A DNA stretch of 16,134 bases, taken from NCBI RefSeq assembly GCF_943371255.1, contig NZ_CALRUC010000104.1, forward strand, positions 1 to 16,134, written 5' to 3'. The notes below the pieces were generated by a model. It had not been told where the DNA came from. It saw only the letters and a list, made by a program, of their open reading frames with translations, and did no database searches. Both the position numbers and the translations under genes were made by a program. Positions 7,775-14,674 of this stretch are shown in pieces. The number at the start of each line of letters is the position of its first letter. Position 1 is the stretch's first letter. The DNA comes from Ferrovibrio terrae_B (GTDB lineage Bacteria > Pseudomonadota > Alphaproteobacteria > Ferrovibrionales > Ferrovibrionaceae).

Positions 7775-7802
7775 GGTGCGCTCCGGGAGACTGGAGCGCA
7801 CC
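7775..7802 (+). promoter_or_regulatory. strong hairpin between binding-protein gene 2 and livH
   Basis: Ten perfect pairs (7775-7784, GGTGCGCTCC, with 7793-7802) enclose an eight-base loop, starting 16 bases after the stop. No T tract follows, so it is not a classical terminator. In binding-protein operons such hairpins often protect the upstream mRNA from 3' decay or cut read-through, so that the binding protein outnumbers the permease. That role is inferred from analogy. Confidence 0.6.
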
Positions 7803-7828
7803 ATTCTGACCAGAGTGCCCGCCCGACC

Positions 7829-8746
7829 ATGCTGCTTATCTTCGAGCAATTCCTCAACGGCCTGCAGATCGGCCTGCTGCTGTTCCTCCTGGCTGCCGGG
7901 CTGACGCTGGTTTTCGGCATCATGGATCTGGTGAATCTGGCGCACGGCTCGCTCTACATGATGGGCGCCTTCTTCGCCGCGGTTTTCACCGAGTGGACCG
8001 GCAACTTCTTCCTCGGCGCGCTGCTGGCGCTGCCGGCCGGTGCATTGCTTGGAATCGTGGTCGAAGTGATCGCGCTGCGCACGCTCTATACCCGCGACCA
8101 CCTCGATCAGGTGCTGGCCACCTTCGGCCTGATCCTGTTCTTCAACGAGCTGGCCCGCGTGATGTTCGGCGTCGGCGGCATGACCATCGAGATGCCGGAA
8201 TGGCTCAAGGGCCAGATCGAGGTGTTGCCTGGCCTGCCCTACCCGTCCTACCGCTTCCTGATCATCGTGGTCGGCCTGGTCTGTGCCGGCTTCCTCTATG
8301 TGCTGGTGCAGCGCACCCGGCTCGGCATGCTGATCCGCGCCGGCGCCTCAAACCGGGAAATGGTCGGCGCCCTGGGCATCGACATCAAGCTGCTGTTCAC
8401 GCTGGTCTTCGGCCTGGGCTCGGCGCTCGCAGCCCTGGCCGGCCTGATGGCCGGGCCGGTCACCACCGTGCAGATCGGCATGGGTGACAACATCCTGATC
8501 CTGGCACTGGTGGTCATCGTGATCGGCGGCATCGGCTCGATCCGCGGTGCCTTCATCGCCGCCATCGCCATCGGCATCATCGACACGATGGGCCGTGCCT
8601 TCCTGCCCAATATCCTCAGCACCGTGCTGACGCCTTCAGAGGCCGGCACGCTGGCCACCGCGCTGTCGTCGATGCTGATCTATATCCTGATGGCCGCCGT
8701 GCTGGTGTTGCGTCCTGCCGGGCTGTTCCCCGCCCCGGGCCGCTGA
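7829..8746 (+). CDS. livH: branched-chain/aromatic-acid-type ABC transporter permease LivH
   Basis: This encodes 305 residues, the usual LivH length. Hydrophobic segments run through the whole protein, beginning with FLNGLQIGLLLFLLAAGLTLVFGIMDLVNLAHGS, the hallmark N-terminus of LivH. The segment ALRTLYTRDHLDQVLATFGLILFFNELAR is the conserved cytoplasmic loop, and VIVIGGIGSIRGAFIAAIAIGIIDTMGR is the coupling region before the last helices. It forms the inner-membrane channel with LivM. ATG 7829 has only a weak ribosome binding site, in line with lower expression than the binding protein. The stop overlaps the Shine-Dalgarno of livM. The symbol denotes the family; the substrate is probably not leucine. 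Confidence 0.93.
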   Translation: MLLIFEQFLNGLQIGLLLFLLAAGLTLVFGIMDLVNLAHGSLYMMGAFFAAVFTEWTGNFFLGALLALPAGALLGIVVEVIALRTLYTRDHLDQVLATFGLILFFNELARVMFGVGGMTIEMPEWLKGQIEVLPGLPYPSYRFLIIVVGLVCAGFLYVLVQRTRLGMLIRAGASNREMVGALGIDIKLLFTLVFGLGSALAALAGLMAGPVTTVQIGMGDNILILALVVIVIGGIGSIRGAFIAAIAIGIIDTMGRAFLPNILSTVLTPSEAGTLATALSSMLIYILMAAVLVLRPAGLFPAPGR

Positions 8747-8758
8747 GGAGTATTGTTC

Positions 8759-9901
8759 GTGTCGTCCGTATCCATGCCTGCTGCTTCCGCCGCGTCTGCC
8801 CGACTCACCACCATCGTCGGCCTTGCCCTGCTCGGCTTCCTCGGCCTTGTGCCCGTAATGGCCGTGGCCTTCGACGATCCCTTCCTGCTCACACTGTTCA
8901 CCCGCATCGTCATCATGGCGATCGCGGCCGTCAGCCTGAACCTGATCCTCGGCTATGGCGGCCTGGTCAGCTTCGGCCATGCCGCCTATATCGGCATCGG
9001 CGGCTATACGGTCGGCATCCTGGCCTTTCACGGCGTGCATTCGGCCTGGATCCAGTGGCCGCTGGCGGTGCTGATCTCGGGCGTGGTGGCCATGCTGATC
9101 GGTCTGCTGTCGCTGCGCACCAAGGGCATCTTCTTCATCATGATCACCCTGGCGCTGTCGCAGCTGGTCTACTATCTCGGCAACGGCGCCTTCGCCTATG
9201 GCGGCGACGATGGCCTCAACATCATCAAGCGCTCGGATTTCGGCGGCCTGATCAACCTCGATCATCGCCCCAGCTTCTATTACCTGTGCTGGGTGATCCT
9301 GGGGGCCACGATCTATCTGTGCCATCGTGCGGTGAATTCGCGCTTCGGCATGGTGCTGCAGGGTGCCAAGTCGAATGACCGCCGCATGGCTACCATCGGC
9401 TTTCCGGTGCATCGCTACCGCCTCACCGCCTTTATCATTGCCGGCATGGTCTGCGGCCTGGCCGGTGTGCTGACCGCCACCTTCACCAATTTCATCAGCC
9501 CGGCGATGATGCACTGGAGCCGCTCGGGCGATCTCATCGTCATGGTGGTGCTCGGCGGCATGGGCAGCCTGTTCGGCCCGCTGTTCGGCACGGTCGCCTT
9601 CCTGCTGCTGGAAGAAATCCTCTCCAGCTGGACTGAATATTGGAAGATCGTCTTCGGCCCGATCCTGGTGCTGGTGGTGATCTTTGCGCGCGGCGGCATC
9701 GATGGCGCCCTACTGCGCGGCCAGGCCGGTATCCTGATGGCGGGCTGCGCCGGCTTCTTCCTGCTCTATGGCATCCACAGCGCCTATGAAAGCGCATGGC
9801 TGATCCCGACCGCGATCCTGATCGCATCTTTCATGCTGGTCTGGCTGGCGAAATGGCTGGCCGGCAAACGCATGGCAACACAGGAGCACGGCCATGTCTG
9901 A
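8759..9901 (+). CDS. livM: ABC transporter permease LivM with C-terminal extension
   Basis: This encodes 380 residues. The conserved LivM core holds VSLNLILGYGGLVSFGHAAYIGIGGY, SLRTKGIFFIMITLALSQ and VVLGGMGSLFGPLFGTVAF. The core ends near residue 321 (ARGGIDGALLRG), where many LivM proteins stop soon after. Here about 59 more residues follow, with two hydrophobic stretches (about 323-343 and 348-369) that look like extra membrane helices, then a basic tail. The GTG at 8759 is the preferred start because GAGGAG ends eight bases before it; TTG 8753 is too close to that site and ATG 8774 is possible. It pairs with LivH to form the membrane channel. Its 3' end overlaps livG by eight bases. Confidence 0.9.
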   Translation: MSSVSMPAASAASARLTTIVGLALLGFLGLVPVMAVAFDDPFLLTLFTRIVIMAIAAVSLNLILGYGGLVSFGHAAYIGIGGYTVGILAFHGVHSAWIQWPLAVLISGVVAMLIGLLSLRTKGIFFIMITLALSQLVYYLGNGAFAYGGDDGLNIIKRSDFGGLINLDHRPSFYYLCWVILGATIYLCHRAVNSRFGMVLQGAKSNDRRMATIGFPVHRYRLTAFIIAGMVCGLAGVLTATFTNFISPAMMHWSRSGDLIVMVVLGGMGSLFGPLFGTVAFLLLEEILSSWTEYWKIVFGPILVLVVIFARGGIDGALLRGQAGILMAGCAGFFLLYGIHSAYESAWLIPTAILIASFMLVWLAKWLAGKRMATQEHGHV

Positions 9902-10652
9902 ACCCGTGCTCAAGGTTGCCAACCTGGTCAAGCGTTTCGGCGGCCTCACGGCCACCGACAACCTGTCGCTCGATCTGCGCGAGGGCGAAATCCATGCGGT
10001 GATCGGCCCCAACGGTGCCGGCAAGACCACGATGATCGGCCAGCTGATCGGCGAACTGCGCCCCGATGCCGGCAGCATTCATTTCATGGGCCGCGACATC
10101 ACCGCGATGCCGGTGCATCTGCGCTCGGCGCTCGGCATCGCCCGCTCGTTCCAGATCACCTCGATCTTCCCGAACTTCAGCGCGCAGGATAACGTCGCCT
10201 TCGCCGTCCAGGCGCATGACGGTCATTCCTTCCGCTTCTGGGCCGATGCCCGCAAGGACCAGACCCTGCGCCAGCCGGCCATGGCGGCACTGGAACTGGT
10301 CGGCCTCGGCCATCGCGCCGATATCACCGCCAGCGCGCTGAGCCATGGCGAGCACCGCCAGCTCGAGATCGCCATGGCCCTGGCGACGAAACCGAAACTG
10401 CTGCTGCTGGACGAGCCGATGGCCGGCATGGGGCCGGAAGATTCCGCCCGCATGGTCACCATGCTGCAGAAGCTGAAAGGCAGCGTGACGATCCTTCTGA
10501 TTGAGCATGACATGGATGCGGTCTTTGCCCTGGCCGACCGCATCACCGTGCTGGTCTATGGCCACAGCATCGCCACCGGCCTGCCGGACGACATCCGCCG
10601 CAACGAGCAGGTCCGCCAGGCCTATCTCGGCGACGAAGCGGAGGCCGTGTGA
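9894..10652 (+). CDS. livG: ABC transporter ATP-binding protein LivG
   Basis: This encodes 252 residues, the normal length for LivG. Walker A is GPNGAGKTT (residues 38-46), the signature is LSHGEHRQ starting at 149, and Walker B is LLLLDEP with D173 and E174, followed by MAGMG. H-loop ILLIEHDMD is present. The signature has His in place of the more usual second Gly region (LSHGE), common in LivG. It powers uptake from the cytoplasmic side as a heterodimer with LivF. CAGGAG seven bases before ATG 9894 supports the start. It overlaps livM upstream and shares the TGATG junction with livF. Confidence 0.95.
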   Translation: MSEPVLKVANLVKRFGGLTATDNLSLDLREGEIHAVIGPNGAGKTTMIGQLIGELRPDAGSIHFMGRDITAMPVHLRSALGIARSFQITSIFPNFSAQDNVAFAVQAHDGHSFRFWADARKDQTLRQPAMAALELVGLGHRADITASALSHGEHRQLEIAMALATKPKLLLLDEPMAGMGPEDSARMVTMLQKLKGSVTILLIEHDMDAVFALADRITVLVYGHSIATGLPDDIRRNEQVRQAYLGDEAEAV

Positions 10653-11362
10653 TGACCGACCTGCTCAGCGTCGAAAATATTGACACCTTCTATGGCCGCA
10701 GCCAGGTGCTGTTTGGCATGTCGCTCAGCATCAAGGCCGGTGAAGTGGTCACCCTGATGGGCCGCAACGGCATGGGCAAGACCACCACGATCCGCTCGAT
10801 CATGGGCATGACCCCGGCGGCGCGCGGCCGCATTGCCTTCCGCTCGGCCGATATCCGCGGCCTGCCGTCCTACCGCGTCGCCAAGATCGGCGTCGGCCTG
10901 GTGCCCGAGGGCCGACAGATTTTCCCCAACCTCTCGGTGAAAGAAAACCTGATCGCTACTGCCGCCAATCGTAGCGGCACCGCGCAGCCCTGGAGCTACG
11001 AGCGGGTGATCGAACTGTTTCCCCGCCTGGCCGAGCGTGCCGGCAATATGGGCAACCAGCTGTCGGGCGGCGAGCAGCAGATGCTGGCCGTCGGCCGCGC
11101 CCTGATGACCAATCCGCATCTGTTGATCCTGGATGAGGCCACCGAGGGTCTGGCACCCTTGATTCGCTTGGAAATCTGGCAATGCCTCGAGCGATTGAAG
11201 CAGGCCGGCCAAGCCATCCTGGTTGTGGATAAGAATGTCGGGGCGCTGACCAAGCTGGCCAACCGCCACTATGTGATCGAAAAGGGCCGCGTGGTCTGGC
11301 AGGGCGATTCCGCCGCGCTGCAGGCGGCGCCGGATATCCAGCACCGCTATCTCGGCATCTGA
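10652..11362 (+). CDS. livF: ABC transporter ATP-binding protein LivF
   Basis: This encodes 236 residues. Walker A is GRNGMGKTT (37-45), the signature is LSGGEQQ starting at 137, and Walker B is LLILDEATEGLAP with D161 and E162; DEATEGLAP in place of DEPTEGL is a known LivF variant. ATG 10652 shares one base with the livG stop (TGATG) and has GGAGG seven bases before it. An in-frame GTG one codon earlier is less well spaced. It forms the ATPase heterodimer with LivG. This is the last gene of the transport unit; about 115 bases with GC-rich hairpins follow before the next gene. Confidence 0.95.
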   Translation: MTDLLSVENIDTFYGRSQVLFGMSLSIKAGEVVTLMGRNGMGKTTTIRSIMGMTPAARGRIAFRSADIRGLPSYRVAKIGVGLVPEGRQIFPNLSVKENLIATAANRSGTAQPWSYERVIELFPRLAERAGNMGNQLSGGEQQMLAVGRALMTNPHLLILDEATEGLAPLIRLEIWQCLERLKQAGQAILVVDKNVGALTKLANRHYVIEKGRVVWQGDSAALQAAPDIQHRYLGI

Positions 11363-11406
11363 CCGCTACGCAGGAATTTCATAAGCAAACCCGTGGACAG
11401 CGCCGC

Positions 11407-11437
11407 GCCCGCGCCGCAAAGTAGGCACCGCGCGGGC
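11407..11437 (+). terminator. possible weak terminator-like hairpin after livF
   Basis: An eight-pair GC-only stem (11407-11414 with 11430-11437) encloses a 15-base loop, 44 bases after the livF stop. There is no T tract, so any termination would need Rho or be partial. It may loosely separate transport genes from the cyclase gene. Confidence 0.25.
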
Positions 11438-11456
11438 CTGTGATCGGGGGAGAACG

Positions 11457-11478
11457 GCCGGCGCCGAGGGGAGCCGGC
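11457..11478 (+). promoter_or_regulatory. hairpin presenting the ribosome binding site of the diguanylate cyclase gene in its loop
   Basis: Perfect six-base arms GCCGGC (11457-11462) and GCCGGC (11473-11478) enclose a ten-base loop holding GAGGGGA, the only good Shine-Dalgarno for the GTG start at 11479. The start codon directly touches the stem. Such a fold could tune translation, but chance GC pairing in this genome is a fair alternative. Confidence 0.35.
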
Positions 11479-12537
11479 GTGTATCACGACGATCTGCACC
11501 AGGCAGCGGAATACGCCCATGCGGCAGTCGCCAGCATGACGCGGTTTTCGATTCCGCCAACCCCGATCAATTTCACCATCTGGTACGAATATCACGCCGG
11601 CCGCGATCCGGCGCTCAGCCGCGCGATCGACAGCCTGCTCGGCGCCAATACGTCGTTTACGCCCGACACCACGCTGCAGCTCTACGAGGAATTCCTCAAC
11701 CCGGCCCGCATGCTGCGCGCGTCGCGCGAGACCACCGAGAAGCTGCAGGAAGCGATGGACGAGCTGCGCAACTTCATCGGCGCCGCCGAGGAAGACACCC
11801 GCACCTACGGCGACAAGCTGGAGGATTTCTCCGACAGCCTCGACAAGCATGGCCATGCTCCCGCCTTCGGCTCGCTGGTTGGCGCCATGCTGCAGGAAAC
11901 CCGCAGCATGCAGGAGCGCAACCAGTCGCTGGAAGATCGCCTGGCCGAAACCACGGCCGAGGTGCAGCAGCTGCGCGAGCATTTCGAGCAGGCGCGTCGT
12001 GAGTCGCTGTCGGACTCCCTCACCGGCCTCGCCAACCGCAAGAATTTCGAGCAGACGCTCACCCTGTTCAGCAAAGCGGCGCAGGACAGCGGCGATCCGC
12101 TGGCACTGATGCTGCTCGATATCGACCATTTCAAACTGTTCAACGACCGCCATGGCCACCAGACCGGCGATACGGTGCTGCAGCTGGTCGCCCGCACGCT
12201 GAGCGACAATGTGAAGGGCCAGGATCTGGCCGCGCGCTATGGTGGCGAGGAATTCGCGCTGCTGCTGCCGCGCACCCGCGCCGACCAGGCGGTGAAGCTG
12301 GGCGACAACATCCGCGCCCTGATCGCCACCCGCAAACTGGTCAAGCGCAACTCCGGCGAGGCGCTCGGCCGCATCACGGTATCGGCCGGCGTGGCCGAAT
12401 ATCGCCCCGGCGAGTCACTCAGCAGTTTCGTCCAGCGCGCCGATGCCGCGCTGTATGGCGCCAAGCGCGAGGGCCGCAACCGCGTGGTTGCCGCAACGGA
12501 AGCCCTTACCCTTACGGAGACGGTTCTCCGTTCCTGA
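11479..12537 (+). CDS. soluble GGDEF-domain diguanylate cyclase
   Basis: This encodes 352 residues from GTG 11479, chosen for GAGGGGA six bases upstream; a GTG at 11440 would add 13 residues without a better site. No membrane helix is visible. Residues 1-130 form an N-terminal helical region with PTPINFTIWYEYHAGRDPALS, known in a family of proteobacterial cyclases but with no assigned ligand. A predicted coiled coil at about 130-175 leads to the GGDEF domain. That domain starts at D179 (DSLTGLANR), has the metal-binding LLDIDHFKLFND, and carries the active-site loop GGEEF at 255-259. Activity making cyclic di-GMP from two GTP is expected. The inhibitory-site position five residues before GGEEF reads KGQD, not RxxD, so product inhibition may be weak. 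It sits between transport and catabolic genes, but no functional link is shown. Confidence 0.9.
   Translation: MYHDDLHQAAEYAHAAVASMTRFSIPPTPINFTIWYEYHAGRDPALSRAIDSLLGANTSFTPDTTLQLYEEFLNPARMLRASRETTEKLQEAMDELRNFIGAAEEDTRTYGDKLEDFSDSLDKHGHAPAFGSLVGAMLQETRSMQERNQSLEDRLAETTAEVQQLREHFEQARRESLSDSLTGLANRKNFEQTLTLFSKAAQDSGDPLALMLLDIDHFKLFNDRHGHQTGDTVLQLVARTLSDNVKGQDLAARYGGEEFALLLPRTRADQAVKLGDNIRALIATRKLVKRNSGEALGRITVSAGVAEYRPGESLSSFVQRADAALYGAKREGRNRVVAATEALTLTETVLRS
12514..12531 (+). terminator. small hairpin at the 3' end of the cyclase gene
   Basis: Seven-base arms ACGGAGA (12514-12520) and TCTCCGT (12525-12531) enclose a CGGT tetraloop, inside the last codons of the gene. No T tract follows. It could attenuate read-through into the next gene or be a chance structure. 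Confidence 0.3.
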
Positions 12538-12577
12538 CAAATCGGCTAGCGTTGCTCCCAATAAGGGAGAGAAACGC

Positions 12578-13369
12578 ATGGCCTGGAATACGCTCATCGT
12601 CGACAAGCGCGACGGCATCGCCACCATCACGCTGAACCGGCCCGACCGGCTCAATGCGCTGAACAGCGAATTGATGACCGAACTGGGCAAGGCGCTCGAC
12701 GAGATCGACGCCGATGCCGCCATGCGCTGCCTGCTGCTGACCGGTGCCGGGCGCGGCTTCTGCTCCGGCGCCGATCTGGCCAGCGGCGATCTCAACAATG
12801 ACGGCGGCATGCCTGATCTGGGCAAAGCGCTGCATGACAAATACCATCCGGTGATCCGCCGGCTGGCCGCCTACCGCATGCCGGTGGTCTGCGCCGTGAA
12901 CGGTCCGGCCGCCGGCGCCGGCATGAGCCTGGCGCTGACCGGCGACATCGTGATCGCCGCGCAATCCGCCACCTTCCTGCAGGCCTTTGCCAATATCGGC
13001 CTGGTGCCCGATGCCGGCAGCACCTATTTCCTGCCGCGCCTGGCCGGCACCGCGCGCGCGCTCGGCCTCACCATGCTGGGCGAGAAACTGCCAGCCGAAA
13101 CTGCTGCTGCATGGGGCCTGATCTGGCAATGCGTACCCGACGAAGAGTTGATGCCGGCGGCCATGAAGGTGGCGACCAAATTCGCCACGGGGCCGACGGT
13201 TGGCCTGGCGCAGATCCGCAAACTGATCCGCCAGTCAGCCACCAACGGGCTGGATGCCCAGCTGGAGGCCGAGCGCGAGGCCCAGGTGGTGGCCGGCCGC
13301 ACCCGCGACTTCATCGAGGGCGTCACCGCCTTCCTGCAGAAGCGCGCCGCCAAGTTCAGCGGCAAATAA
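12578..13369 (+). CDS. enoyl-CoA hydratase/isomerase, PaaG-like
   Basis: This encodes 263 residues, full length for the crotonase family. RGFCSGADL and NGPAAGAGMSLAL supply the two oxyanion-hole loops. The LVPDAGSTYFLPRL segment with D145 matches the PaaG subgroup, which isomerises the ring epoxide of phenylacetyl-CoA. The position of the first hydratase glutamate is Ser here, as in that subgroup. Classic hydratase activity is therefore less likely than isomerisation, but the substrate is unproven, and no other paa ring-oxygenase gene is in view. GGGAGAG six bases before ATG 12578 fixes the start. The stop TAA overlaps the next ATG by one base, forming a unit with the thioesterase and DUF2783 genes. 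Confidence 0.9.
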   Translation: MAWNTLIVDKRDGIATITLNRPDRLNALNSELMTELGKALDEIDADAAMRCLLLTGAGRGFCSGADLASGDLNNDGGMPDLGKALHDKYHPVIRRLAAYRMPVVCAVNGPAAGAGMSLALTGDIVIAAQSATFLQAFANIGLVPDAGSTYFLPRLAGTARALGLTMLGEKLPAETAAAWGLIWQCVPDEELMPAAMKVATKFATGPTVGLAQIRKLIRQSATNGLDAQLEAEREAQVVAGRTRDFIEGVTAFLQKRAAKFSGK

Positions 13370-13803
13370 TGACGCCGCAGGAGATTGCCGACACCATCGG
13401 CAAAGCCGCCGCAGACCGCGACCTTGCCGCCCGCAAGCTGGGCATGCAGCTGATCGCGATGGGGCCGGGCCGCTGCGTGCTGCAGATGACGGTGCAGCCC
13501 GACATGGTGAACAGCCATGGCACCTGCCATGGCGGCATGATCTTCACGCTGGCCGATTCGGCCTTCGGCTATGCCTGCAACAGCTTCAACCGCAATGCCG
13601 TCGCGCAGCAGTGCGACATCACCTTCCTGAAACCCGTGGCCGTCGGCACGCTGCTGACCGCCACCGCCGAACTGCGCGAGACGGCGGGCCGCAGCAGCGT
13701 CTATGACATGACCGTACGCGATGCGGCCGGCGATACGGTTGCGCTGTTCCGCGGCCTGTCGCGCGAAGTCAGCGGCGCAACCATTCCCAATCTCGGGGGC
13801 TAG
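13369..13803 (+). CDS. paaI: hotdog-fold acyl-CoA thioesterase, PaaI-like
   Basis: This encodes 144 residues. NSHGTCHGGMIFTLADSAFGYACNS is the PaaI fingerprint: H50, H54, G55, G56 and the catalytic-type D63. PaaI hydrolyses stalled hydroxyphenylacetyl-CoA-type intermediates, freeing CoA in the cytoplasm, and acts as a safety valve for ring catabolism. Start and stop pack tightly: ATG 13369 overlaps the PaaG-like stop by one base, and TAG 13801 is two bases from the next ATG. The PaaG-PaaI pairing is found in phenylacetate clusters, but it also occurs in other aromatic-CoA operons, which fits this window. Confidence 0.92.
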   Translation: MTPQEIADTIGKAAADRDLAARKLGMQLIAMGPGRCVLQMTVQPDMVNSHGTCHGGMIFTLADSAFGYACNSFNRNAVAQQCDITFLKPVAVGTLLTATAELRETAGRSSVYDMTVRDAAGDTVALFRGLSREVSGATIPNLGG

Positions 13804-13805
13804 CG

Positions 13806-14000
13806 ATGGGCAAGCTGAATACGGAGCCGAACCTCGCCGATGGCGATGCGGTTTATGCCGCGCTGGTGAAGATGACAGAAGGCATGGACGATACTGCTGC
13901 GATGAAGGCGATGGCGAAGCTGGTGCTGCTGCTCGCCAACCATGTCGGCGACGACGCGGTGCTCAACGAGGCAATGACGATTGCGCGGGGAAAGGCCTAA
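13806..14000 (+). CDS. small DUF2783-type protein
   Basis: This encodes 64 residues, soluble and helical. The pattern NTEPNLADGDAVYAALVKM followed by LVLLLANHVGDDAVLNEA is that of the DUF2783 family of short proteins, often found next to aromatic-degradation or oxidoreductase genes in Alpha- and Betaproteobacteria. No catalytic residues are evident and the function is unknown. It begins two bases after the thioesterase stop, so it is co-translated with it. A role as a small accessory or stabilising subunit is a guess. Confidence 0.8.
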   Translation: MGKLNTEPNLADGDAVYAALVKMTEGMDDTAAMKAMAKLVLLLANHVGDDAVLNEAMTIARGKA

Positions 14001-14035
14001 ACAGGCACCCCAGATTCTGCAATGGACAATGAAAA

Positions 14036-14064
14036 TTGCTGCCGATATAGCTCTACCATCTAAT
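14036..14064 (+). promoter_or_regulatory. candidate promoter of the secreted-protein gene
   Basis: TTGCTG (14036-14041) and TCTAAT (14059-14064) are separated by exactly 17 bases, in an AT-rich gap. Transcription would begin near 14071, about 13 bases before ATG 14084, inside the palindrome at 14065-14079. Confidence 0.5.
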
Positions 14065-14079
14065 AACCTGTAGCAGGTT
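14065..14079. promoter_or_regulatory. palindrome between promoter and start codon (possible operator)
   Basis: AACCTG (14065-14070) and CAGGTT (14074-14079) form a perfect inverted repeat with a three-base centre. It covers the expected transcription start and the only weak ribosome binding site (AGCAGG, 14072-14077), four bases before ATG 14084. A repressor site or a small occluding hairpin are both possible. Confidence 0.4.
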
Positions 14080-14083
14080 CTGT

Positions 14084-14668
14084 ATGTGGCGCATCATCAT
14101 TGCAGCACTAATCTTTGTCGCTCCGATTGCACAAGCTCAGACAATTCATGTGCCCGAAGGATATGTCCTCCAGGAACTTCGCCCGACCGGAGGCCAAATC
14201 GCTAAACCGGCCAATTGGCAATATCATGATTTCGCCGGCTCGAATGGTTGGACATGGATCATCGCCGCCAGTGACCCGACGAAATGGTATGACATCGGTT
14301 GGCGCACACAATTATTGATTGGCGTGGAGAGCGGAACCAAACGGCCCCGCGCAGACTTCGTCAGAAATTTCATAAATCAGAAGCGTACGACTGGTCAGGT
14401 TCTGCGCGATTGTCCGCAGTCCGATCAGGGTGATTTCTTCCTCATCTGCTTGGAAACCATAGAGACTTTAAAAACTCCGAGCGGAGAACGTCGCTTTCAC
14501 ATTCTTTATTCAGTGTTCTGGGGCAAGCAGATGGACATGGTCTATGTCACCACAAGCGGAGCTCCCGAAGAGGATTGGGAAACAGCTCGCCCTGCTTTCG
14601 AGGTTATGCGCAACTTCATTATCATTGGCGCTGATTTTGCCAATAAGGGAACATCCGGGAAGCAGTAA
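14084..14668 (+). CDS. secreted protein of unknown function, low GC
   Basis: This encodes 194 residues that I do not recognise. The first 18 form a clear signal peptide (MWRIIIAALIFVAPIAQAQ, cut after AQA), so the product is periplasmic or secreted. The mature part is rich in Trp and aromatic residues and has two cysteines, C110 and C122, that could form a disulfide. The arrangement of beta strands, with a final helix around DWETARPAFEVMRNF, recalls the PsbP/Mog1-like fold, but this is weak. Hand counts of sampled 60-base stretches give about 42-57% GC, lower than the flanking genes, and codons such as ATT and TTT are frequent, so transfer is possible. It has its own candidate promoter and palindrome and faces the tfoX-like gene tail to tail, six bases apart. 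Confidence 0.85.
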   Translation: MWRIIIAALIFVAPIAQAQTIHVPEGYVLQELRPTGGQIAKPANWQYHDFAGSNGWTWIIAASDPTKWYDIGWRTQLLIGVESGTKRPRADFVRNFINQKRTTGQVLRDCPQSDQGDFFLICLETIETLKTPSGERRFHILYSVFWGKQMDMVYVTTSGAPEEDWETARPAFEVMRNFIIIGADFANKGTSGKQ

Positions 14669-14674
14669 GGCCGG

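Noticed and set aside
8636..9514. Minus-strand open frame of 292 codons opposite livM
   Set aside because: Very rich in His, Gln, Asp and Gly with no domain pattern; antisense to a good membrane protein gene.
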